A stretch of 7,609 nucleotides of DNA, taken from assembly GCA_964393115.1 (NCBI GenBank), contig CAYMST010000234.1, positions 1 through 7,609 of the forward strand. The letters are read 5' to 3'. The notes beneath the pieces are model-generated. The model did no database searches. It worked only from the letters and a program-made list of their open reading frames with translations, and was not told the DNA's origin. Shown here one piece after another: positions 1 to 5,987 of this stretch; the first letter of the stretch is position 1; every line of letters begins with the position of its first letter. The translations under genes and the position numbers were made by a program. The stretch comes from CAYMST01 sp964393115 (lineage in GTDB: Bacteria; Bacteroidota; Bacteroidia; Cytophagales; Cyclobacteriaceae).

Positions 1-111
1 ATCAGGCACTAACCACCTACCAATAACGGGATCATATTCTCTGAGTTGAAAATGACTCCACCCCGTTTCTTTGTCTTCTTCCGCGAACTGTCCTTGATAG
101 CCATAACGGTA
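1..111 (-). other. RHS core motif (residues 1951-1987), cut by the window edge
   Basis: The sequence YRYGYQGQFAEEDKETG, then WSHFQLREYDPVIGRWLVPD, is the conserved RHS-associated core that ends the shell. In polymorphic RHS proteins the sequence after this core is a short conserved stretch and then a variable C-terminal domain, often a toxin with an immunity gene downstream. That part lies beyond position 1. Confidence 0.92.
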
Positions 112-3100
112 GTCTCTTAGTCCTGCTACTCCTCCAAAGTTACCTGCCGGATCTATTTCCTTGACAACAGCATCACACTTACCAATATTTATATGAGCAT
201 AAGCTCCGTAGCCTGTATTACACTCACCCCAATCCAGTTGGTAATCATGGCATTCGCCAACCGTCACATTTACTGAATGCTGCGGATACCCTGTATCACA
301 ATCAGAACCAGTTAATGTCCAAGTATTACAAGTACCGATCGTCACCTCTACTCTGTTTGGAAGGCCTACAACACCAAATACGTCCGGATTATCACAACCA
401 CCTCCAAGAGAATTACCATCAGCATCATAACCCTCAGAACAACTTACTAACCCTACAATAGCATTACGGGCAACGGTAATTTCACGCAGTCCACCATACC
501 CGTACCAATTGTAAGTGGTTTCAGATGAACCACCCCCTTCTATTGATTCATGTAAGGTTGCTGGCGCGCGTAACGTCACTTGGCCACAGTCTTGGGAAAC
601 CACTTCTATCCCAGCCGTTCCTATGATATTCACACTGCTACTTACCGACTCGGTAACTGGACGAATATAAGTCTCTGTGCAAGTCTCTAAAAACACGGTT
701 TGATCAGAAGTCACCCGTAGTGTTTCAGAGGCGTCCACTCCGTTAAAAGAGTACATATATTTGGTTCGAGAAAGGCCATCAGAACTAACAACATCTTCAT
801 TCCAATGTCTCATCAGCGTAACTCCTTCGCAGTCCTGTGCCAATACGGCTATCTTGTCACCTTCAGTAAATTCCACTTGACTTATTACGTCTGGTTCTTT
901 GCTATAGTCAAAATAGCAACTCTCCAAAGTAACCGTTTGGCTCGCTGTCACCTCCAAATCTCGACCTTCATTGCTAACACTACTTCCACCAATCCAGAAG
1001 GAAGAGTAGTCCGTGTAGGCAAGACCATCATCTGAATACTCACGTCGGTCCTCAGGACGTCTTAATATCACCTTATCACACGCCTTTTCTAATACCTCGA
1101 TGTCTAAGCTGCTGGTGGATACTGTGCTGAGAATAGGTTCCGTAATAACATTTCCATCCTTCTTCTCCTGATTCATCACCAAACCAAATGGATAATAGTC
1201 GGTTGTCTCTAAGATCGAAAGACCTTCCTGTTTTACACTAAAATCATCAAAAAACACTGGTGTTGAACTACTCTCATTGACAAGATAGATAAACATATAA
1301 CCATCCTCAGGTACCTCAAACTCATTCTTCATTTCATGCCAGTTCGGTACTCCGTTATTTACCCCTTTGGCTTGTTTGGATAGTTGAACATACGTATCCG
1401 CAACATCTATGGAAGAGACCAGTTCATAATCTTCATCTACAAAAAGAAATTGCATATAGGCTCTCGGTGCTTGGTTATCCATGGAGGTAAGCGCTCCTAT
1501 TCCACTCAAATAATTCGATACCGTACCGGACTGCAAACCAGACTCTGGATCACTTGAGCTCAGCTCATCTGTTAAATCGGCCGTTGGTCTGGTCCCGCCA
1601 TAACTACTCTGAGTACCTTCATAAATACCATAAACCGACATGGTGACTTGATCACCTGCACTCACCTTTAAGGATTTTACAGGACCTACTTTCTCCGCTC
1701 CGTATAGACGAACTACCTTGTTAGCTTCATTAGCCGTTTCGTCTTCATTCGGGATATAGGTGTGATTATATAGAGCGCTAGTGTGTGCATTTAAATTATC
1801 GAACTGGGACTCTTCCCATGATTTATGTTGGTCTTCCATGGTAGCAACAGCCAGGAATTTCAATGAACTTACTACCGCACGTACCGTTCCGAGGTGATCG
1901 GTTAATTCATACGTATACTTTTGATTATCAGGGAAGATATATGCCGAACCTATTTTTCCAGATCCATAAATAGGCCATTCGTATGGAACCAGCTTATCAG
2001 CACCATCATATCGGTACATACATAAAATATTACCAGACGCATCCCGTACGTAATAGGTAGTGCCTAGCGGAGTTCCATCACTCTTCTTAATCCGAAAACC
2101 TCGGTCATCGTATGTGTAGCTCACAGAGGAGCCGTTGTCTTTACTTACTTTAAGCACCTTCCCGGTAACGTCATACTCGATAGTCCAGGCTTCTGAAGTT
2201 CCATCGCCATGGAAATATGTGACACCTACCAGTTGACCTATGTTATCGTATTCATAATCAGCATATTTCTCTTCTCCAACATTCCATATGCCATCATTGT
2301 TTGCGTCTACATACACAAAGTCTAGTTTGTTGGTATTGGGTTCATATACATACTTAAAGTCATGTTTTGCTTCTCCATCAGATTCGTAGCGATCTATGTT
2401 TTCAATATTTCCGTTTTCATCATATTCAATATTTCGAGTGGCATTTTTCCTGTTTGTCTTATCCTCTTCGAATTGATCAGCGTCATTGGCTCCAAATATG
2501 GCATCCTTTAGTTGACTCTTTTCATCATATCTATAAGCTTGCACATTGGAGCCTGATAAATCTACCTCACCTTCTGCGGATATCACTGTGCACAGATCTC
2601 TACCATTGGTGTCAAATCCAGGCAGAAGTTCAATACGCTTCTCTGCTCGTAGATGCGGTTTGGTATATTGGTTTAGACTTATATTTTCCACAGGCACCCA
2701 ATCTTCATCGCTGTAATAGTCAAAGGCCCAACGGGTAGCCATAATATTTCCATCATACTGCTGTTCGAAATCATCATCGTTCAATAAAAAATCAACGTTT
2801 GCCGCTTCACCAGAATTCAAGTTTAGTTCTCCTTGGTAATCATCTTGGTGATATTCCAACGAAAGTCCAAAAACATCACGGTAGGTATTCCGATCTGAGG
2901 TTCCGTCTCTACCAGGGTCTGCTGCCGAATTTGGGTAATTGATAGCTTTTAACCATCCATTCACGGTATACGTATAGTCTATACCTTGAAGCTCATCACC
3001 TAGCACTACTCGCTTGAGCGGACCATGAAGAAAATATTCGTAAGCAGCATGCTGTTGACTTAAGTCCGCATTTGGGTCGGGATCACCATCTAAAGAAGTC

Positions 3101-5961
3101 GTAACATTAATCAAACGTTGATTCTTATCATAGGTGTAATGATGATAGAAACGTTCCCTTTCCTCATCTTTTTGAAATACAACTTGCAAAACATTTCCAA
3201 AGTAATCATACTCGTAATCGACGGTAAAATATTTGTTAAGTTTTTTAAAGTGCTGCACCATCCACTCTACACGACCTAATCCGTCATAGTCATACCACGT
3301 TTTCACCTCTTCGTTCTCTGTGTATGCCACAGCACCCGTCAAAAAATCAGGGTTTTTATAATTAGCTGGGTAATCCGAATTGGCAGCCAAACTTGGGTCT
3401 TTAAAGTCGTAATAAGTACTAATGACGTACTTATGTTTCCCATAAGGTAATCCACCGTTCCGATTACTTCCGTCATATTGCATTCTATCCTCTAACACAC
3501 CGCTCAAGTTACTGGAGCCAAATGCCCAGCTCGAACCCAAATACTCATATTCCCCAGATTCAACAGGCCTTCCACTTTTATCATAGTTCGTGTAAGAATA
3601 TTTATTATCTAATCGCTGAAGCGAATTCTGTGAAAAACGAATTCGGCCATCTCGGGCATACATATATTTGGTTATACCTGCATCAGGTTCGCGGGTCTCC
3701 AAAAGCCTACCTTGGAAATCGTACGTATGGAAGTTAGTAAATGGCAACTTGTAATAGTTAGGCTCCCCATCAGTCTCCCCATCAAACACATCTAAATCTG
3801 AAATATCAGTCAATGCCATAAGACTACTCATACCTTTAGGTGTAATAGTAGCTAATAGTCTTCCTGAATTATCATAGAATGAATAAGACAATAACTTGTA
3901 ATTTAAGGTGTATCTTATGGAACTTGTACCACTTCTGTAAAACCCTGGTGCAGTATGATTCACGTAAGTTGTCCATAACCCAAAATTAATTTTTCTCTCT
4001 ACCAATCGAGGTCGCGAACCTGAAACGTTAGGATCAATATGGTAATAAAAACCAGGAGTCAAATTCGTACCAACTACTTCCACTTCAGAATCAGAATCAT
4101 ACTGAGCACTCGCAACAACCTGACTTCCAGCATAATAAACTATATACTCCTCACCTCCAGCACTTTGTCTTACAGTCTTATGTAAATTCCTTAATATTCC
4201 TGGTGAACCCGTTATTATTTCCCTTAGCCGTAAGTAATACTTCAATTCACTCGGAAAAGCTGCTAACTCACGCTTGGTTTCAGGGTTATCCCTCATTGGC
4301 TTTCCAGGTGACAATTTTGAAATAATTTCCCCTGACCCGTCATCAAAAAACTTTGTTTCACTGTAAGGAAATTTAGTTCTTGCTACCCTGGACTCTTCTG
4401 TGTTATTCTCTGAGTAGTAATATCCCAATGTGCCAGGTTGATCTTCATTCTCAATTGTCCCATTATCCCGAATTGGTGCAAAATCATGTTTGTAGATAAA
4501 TTCGTCTTCCGTTATTGGTGCGGGTAAAGATTGTCCAACAGGTCGATTGAAGTTATCATAGAAAGGCTGCCCAGCAAAAATCCGTTGAGTTGCTCTATCA
4601 TAACTTTGAGTTTGTACAAGGTTACCAAGTCTATCTGTATAAACTTTGGACTTACCAATTTCTTCTCCAGATTCACCATAAAAAACCGATTGTGATCTGT
4701 TAAACTTATTATCGCAGTTATCTCGCAAAACTACGCTGTGAGCGGTCTCAGTAGCATAAGAGGAAATAGTTATCGTTTCCATATGACCTTGGCCACTTCC
4801 ATTCGGATCATCATCATGAGTGATAATTTCGTAATCTGTTTTAACCTGTGTGTACAAGGTGCTAGTACCCACCGATTCTAAATGTCCCAAATCAACTTCA
4901 AATTGGTTGCTTAAAACATTTCCATTTGGTGCATCTAACCATCTGAAAGACGATGTAGACCTTACATCTATCTTACCTTGACCTCCGCTTGGGGAAACAA
5001 AATCATATTCGAAAACATTTAACTTCGATGTTACAAATTGCTGCTCTTTTGGAATCTTTACAACTTTTCGTAGTTCGAATGAGCAAAACTCATATTGCTT
5101 ACTAGCAATGTTAGTATTTACATTCTGAGTTTCATTAAGACTAATAACTCTAACTGATAAAACACTAGACGTAGGAAGTCTCAACGTGCACCTAGTTCCG
5201 AAAACTTCAGACTTTGTTGAAGCGGTCTTCAATTTAACACCAAAAACAGCATTTTCTCCTGTAAAATAAGTACTTGGGGCGATACTCTCCATTCCTGACG
5301 TGTTATAAAGCTCACTTCCATTTAGTGTCCAAACCCATGTCAGGTGAAATAAATCGGATTGATATGAAAAATTCAAAGTCCCCTCTTTAACACCTCTATC
5401 CTGAAAATAATGTGAGCCACTTTGATGTAAGAAATTTTCAGCACTGAGGGTTGGAGTTAATAAACTAATATCATCAGAGTTAATATTTACAATTCTGATA
5501 ATACCATCGCTAGCACATGATTCGTCATTCACATAAACAGAATATTCCCCAGCAGGAAAAGACTCTATATTTGAAGTAGTAGTATTATCAAAATAAAGGG
5601 CTACTCCAACAAAATCATTACCCCAATTATTTATACAGATATCTCCACGCTCTAACGTTAAATTTTCATTTTGAGGATCGTTATAAAAACTTTGGCAATC
5701 CGCTAATTCCAACGACGTATCATAAATTTCAAACGAGTATTCGGTACCATTCGTATGCTTCAATTTAATAGTTTCAAACTCTGTATAAGAGATACCATTT
5801 ACATCAAAATGCAACTCTGAAGTAACCTGTGTACCTAAACAAGATGTTGTATTCACCCCATTCCCACCATTTATACTTGTTGCACAGTTGGCCCGAACCT
5901 GCAACGTCCAAACCAAAACCATAAACAATGTCGGTACTAATTTAATAACAATTGCTTTCAT
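1..5961 (-). CDS. Large exported RHS/YD-repeat protein with Ig-like insertion before the core (3' end off window)
   Basis: The frame reads from ATG at 5961 to position 1 without a stop, giving 1987 codons; the C-terminus is outside the window. The start is firm: an in-frame TGA lies at 5992-5994, no other ATG, GTG or TTG lies between, and a signal peptide follows directly. Order of parts: signal peptide (1-24), unassigned beta-rich region (25-427), YD-repeat shell (428-1347) with IRFSQN, SYTNYDKSGRP, YEYFLHGPLKRV and YTVNGWLKAI, TDHLGTVRAV (1354-1363), jelly-roll-like module (1416-1576), YYPFG (1589-1593), an insertion with three Ig-like modules and cysteine repeats (about 1599-1950), and the RHS core (1951-1987). 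Members of this family form large beta-strand shells that may enclose or display a C-terminal domain. The role here is inferred: an exported, possibly surface-attached protein whose variable tip is off the window. It is probably co-transcribed with the gene ending at 5988. Confidence 0.95.
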   Translation of the reverse strand, partial: MKAIVIKLVPTLFMVLVWTLQVRANCATSINGGNGVNTTSCLGTQVTSELHFDVNGISYTEFETIKLKHTNGTEYSFEIYDTSLELADCQSFYNDPQNENLTLERGDICINNWGNDFVGVALYFDNTTTSNIESFPAGEYSVYVNDESCASDGIIRIVNINSDDISLLTPTLSAENFLHQSGSHYFQDRGVKEGTLNFSYQSDLFHLTWVWTLNGSELYNTSGMESIAPSTYFTGENAVFGVKLKTASTKSEVFGTRCTLRLPTSSVLSVRVISLNETQNVNTNIASKQYEFCSFELRKVVKIPKEQQFVTSKLNVFEYDFVSPSGGQGKIDVRSTSSFRWLDAPNGNVLSNQFEVDLGHLESVGTSTLYTQVKTDYEIITHDDDPNGSGQGHMETITISSYATETAHSVVLRDNCDNKFNRSQSVFYGESGEEIGKSKVYTDRLGNLVQTQSYDRATQRIFAGQPFYDNFNRPVGQSLPAPITEDEFIYKHDFAPIRDNGTIENEDQPGTLGYYYSENNTEESRVARTKFPYSETKFFDDGSGEIISKLSPGKPMRDNPETKRELAAFPSELKYYLRLREIITGSPGILRNLHKTVRQSAGGEEYIVYYAGSQVVASAQYDSDSEVEVVGTNLTPGFYYHIDPNVSGSRPRLVERKINFGLWTTYVNHTAPGFYRSGTSSIRYTLNYKLLSYSFYDNSGRLLATITPKGMSSLMALTDISDLDVFDGETDGEPNYYKLPFTNFHTYDFQGRLLETREPDAGITKYMYARDGRIRFSQNSLQRLDNKYSYTNYDKSGRPVESGEYEYLGSSWAFGSSNLSGVLEDRMQYDGSNRNGGLPYGKHKYVISTYYDFKDPSLAANSDYPANYKNPDFLTGAVAYTENEEVKTWYDYDGLGRVEWMVQHFKKLNKYFTVDYEYDYFGNVLQVVFQKDEERERFYHHYTYDKNQRLINVTTSLDGDPDPNADLSQQHAAYEYFLHGPLKRVVLGDELQGIDYTYTVNGWLKAINYPNSAADPGRDGTSDRNTYRDVFGLSLEYHQDDYQGELNLNSGEAANVDFLLNDDDFEQQYDGNIMATRWAFDYYSDEDWVPVENISLNQYTKPHLRAEKRIELLPGFDTNGRDLCTVISAEGEVDLSGSNVQAYRYDEKSQLKDAIFGANDADQFEEDKTNRKNATRNIEYDENGNIENIDRYESDGEAKHDFKYVYEPNTNKLDFVYVDANNDGIWNVGEEKYADYEYDNIGQLVGVTYFHGDGTSEAWTIEYDVTGKVLKVSKDNGSSVSYTYDDRGFRIKKSDGTPLGTTYYVRDASGNILCMYRYDGADKLVPYEWPIYGSGKIGSAYIFPDNQKYTYELTDHLGTVRAVVSSLKFLAVATMEDQHKSWEESQFDNLNAHTSALYNHTYIPNEDETANEANKVVRLYGAEKVGPVKSLKVSAGDQVTMSVYGIYEGTQSSYGGTRPTADLTDELSSSDPESGLQSGTVSNYLSGIGALTSMDNQAPRAYMQFLFVDEDYELVSSIDVADTYVQLSKQAKGVNNGVPNWHEMKNEFEVPEDGYMFIYLVNESSSTPVFFDDFSVKQEGLSILETTDYYPFGLVMNQEKKDGNVITEPILSTVSTSSLDIEVLEKACDKVILRRPEDRREYSDDGLAYTDYSSFWIGGSSVSNEGRDLEVTASQTVTLESCYFDYSKEPDVISQVEFTEGDKIAVLAQDCEGVTLMRHWNEDVVSSDGLSRTKYMYSFNGVDASETLRVTSDQTVFLETCTETYIRPVTESVSSSVNIIGTAGIEVVSQDCGQVTLRAPATLHESIEGGGSSETTYNWYGYGGLREITVARNAIVGLVSCSEGYDADGNSLGGGCDNPDVFGVVGLPNRVEVTIGTCNTWTLTGSDCDTGYPQHSVNVTVGECHDYQLDWGECNTGYGAYAHINIGKCDAVVKEIDPAGNFGGVAGLRDYRYGYQGQFAEEDKETGWSHFQLREYDPVIGRWLVPD
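175..351 (-). repeat. Short cysteine repeats (25-26 residues) between the Ig-like modules and the core
   Basis: Two full units and the start of a third can be aligned: VEVTIGTC...SDCDTGYPQHS (274-351), VNVTVGEC...GECNTGYGAY (199-273) and AHINIGKC (175-198). The shared plan is V-x-V-x-I/V-G-x-C, nine residues, C-D/N-T-G-Y. Cysteines fall at residues 1878/1888, 1904/1914 and 1929; with 1841 and 1856 this makes seven cysteines in 89 residues, far denser than the rest of the protein. I know no named family with this pattern. It may be a stack of short hairpins held by disulphides or metal. Confidence 0.65.
439..1107 (-). repeat. Three tandem Ig-like modules in the RHS insertion
   Basis: The modules lie at about 916-1107, 679-858 and 439-612 (residues 1619-1682, 1710-1761 and 1784-1841 at the narrowest). 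Each follows the plan I/V-x-V-L/V, Cys, V-x-L-R/M, an aromatic centre (SSFWIGG, MYSFNG, YNWYGYGG), L/I-x-V-T/A, V-x-L and a final Cys. Paired lines are KACDKVILRR...VTASQTVTLESC, QDCEGVTLMRH...VTSDQTVFLETC and QDCGQVTLRAP...VARNAIVGLVSC. The bracketing cysteines are 54, 50 and 49 residues apart (1628/1682, 1711/1761, 1792/1841), a plausible disulphide per module. At DNA level the copies are well diverged, so the duplication is old. The fold is inferred from this pattern. Confidence 0.7.
1183..1197 (-). other. YYPFG motif (residues 1589-1593)
   Basis: The context is ETTDYYPFGLVMNQ. In related proteins the motif is followed after a short linker by the Y-R-Y-G core. Here the core begins only at residue 1951. 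Confidence 0.9.
1234..1716 (-). other. Jelly-roll-like module before the PFG motif (residues 1416-1576)
   Basis: The module starts at VVRLYGAEKVGPVKSLKVSAG and runs through VTMSVYGIYEG to FEVPEDGYMFIYLVNESSS and FFDDFSV. This pattern (SLKV.AGD....SVY...., ..P..GYM.IYLVNES, FDDFSV) often sits between the DHLG block and YYPFG in Bacteroidota RHS proteins and resembles a carbohydrate-binding-type beta sandwich. Ligand binding is not shown. A comparable module ending FDDFRI is in the upstream gene. Confidence 0.7.
1873..1902 (-). other. TDHLGTVRAV block (residues 1354-1363)
   Basis: This motif is a hallmark of Bacteroidota RHS proteins. It follows the last YD repeats (YVRDASGNILCMYRYDG, then YIFPDNQKYTYEL) and normally stands upstream of the PFG motif and the core. 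Its presence shows the frame is intact here and fixes the position of the later insertion. Confidence 0.9.
1921..4680 (-). other. YD-repeat shell region (residues 428-1347)
   Basis: This long stretch of degenerate YD repeats has the general form Y-x-Y-D-x-x-G-R/N-hydrophobic. Examples are FYDNSGRLLATITPKG, TYDFQGRLLETREPDAG, TNYDKSGRPVESG, YDYDGLGRVEWMVQ, YEYDYFGNVLQVV, YTYDKNQRLINVT, IEYDENGNIENIDRY, YEYDNIGQLVGVTY and YTYDDRGFRIKKSDG. Known RHS and TcC structures show such repeats forming a spiral beta-sheet cocoon. Family blocks placed in the expected order (PFYDNFNRPVGQSLPAP, TLGYYYSENNTEES, FPYSETKFF, DGRIRFSQNSLQ, YEYFLHGPLKRV) suggest the shell is intact. Confidence 0.9.
2272..2307 (-). 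other. EF-hand-like calcium-binding loop inside the YD shell (residues 1219-1230)
   Basis: The twelve residues DANNDGIWNVGE match the EF-hand loop pattern: Asp at 1, Asn at 3, Asp at 5, Gly at 6, a bulky hydrophobic (Trp) at 8, Asn at 9 and Glu at 12. It lies between VYV and the next YD repeat (YADYEYD). It is a lone loop with no second hand nearby and no clear flanking helices, so it may be a DxNxDG-type loop in a beta context. Calcium binding is inferred. Confidence 0.55.
4681..5889 (-). other. Unassigned beta-rich N-terminal region (residues 25-427)
   Basis: About 400 residues lie between the signal peptide and the first YD-like repeat (SKVYTDRLGNLVQTQSYD). The region alternates short hydrophobic and polar runs typical of beta sandwiches (for example FPAGEYSVYVNDESC, LTWVWTLNGSEL) and has scattered cysteines, including 26, 41 and 89, that could pair after export. 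The first 140 residues or so and the LTWVWTLNG segment may each be an Ig-like or jelly-roll domain, but I recognise no named family. This part has lower GC than the C-terminal part of the same gene. Confidence 0.5.
5890..5961 (-). other. Sec-type signal peptide of the downstream RHS protein (residues 1-24)
   Basis: Residues 1-7 carry two lysines (MKAIVIK), followed by a hydrophobic stretch (LVPTLFMVLVWTL) and the likely signal peptidase I site VRA before Asn25. Cys26 is close by, but asparagine precedes it, so this is not a lipobox and a lipoprotein is unlikely. The signal shows that the protein leaves the cytoplasm as its own chain and is not the tail of the upstream protein. The C-terminus is off the window, so a type IX secretion sorting domain can be neither seen nor excluded. 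Confidence 0.85.
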
Positions 5962-5987
5962 TTCTAGTAGTGTTTCAGATGTAGTAA
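5962..5987 (-). other. 26-base spacer between the two RHS genes
   Basis: The spacer between the TAA of the upstream gene and the ATG of the downstream gene has no hairpin able to act as a terminator and no Shine-Dalgarno-like purine run. The bases just before the ATG read CTAGAA. A missing Shine-Dalgarno is common in Bacteroidota. The spacing suggests one transcript; any separate promoter would have to lie inside the upstream gene, and none was identified. Confidence 0.6.

Noticed and set aside
805..1035. Plus-strand open frame of 76 codons
   Set aside because: It lies wholly within the RHS insertion on the opposite strand, where family-like Ig modules are encoded; its own product has no recognisable features.
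439..1182. Intein or mobile element as the source of the insertion
   Set aside because: No splicing-type Cys/Ser start or His-Asn end, no endonuclease motif, no inverted repeats and no transposase were seen; the content is repeated beta modules.
2367..2738. Plus-strand open frame of 123 codons
   Set aside because: It is antisense to well-conserved YD-repeat sequence; the His/Leu/Tyr-rich composition is what antisense reading of such repeats gives.
3522..3737. Plus-strand open frame of 71 codons
   Set aside because: It is antisense to the RFSQN and SYTNYD blocks of the RHS gene, with no independent support.
5881..5961. Lipoprotein signal with Cys26
   Set aside because: The residues before the cysteine are R-A-N, which do not fit a lipobox; a normal signal peptidase I site after VRA fits better.
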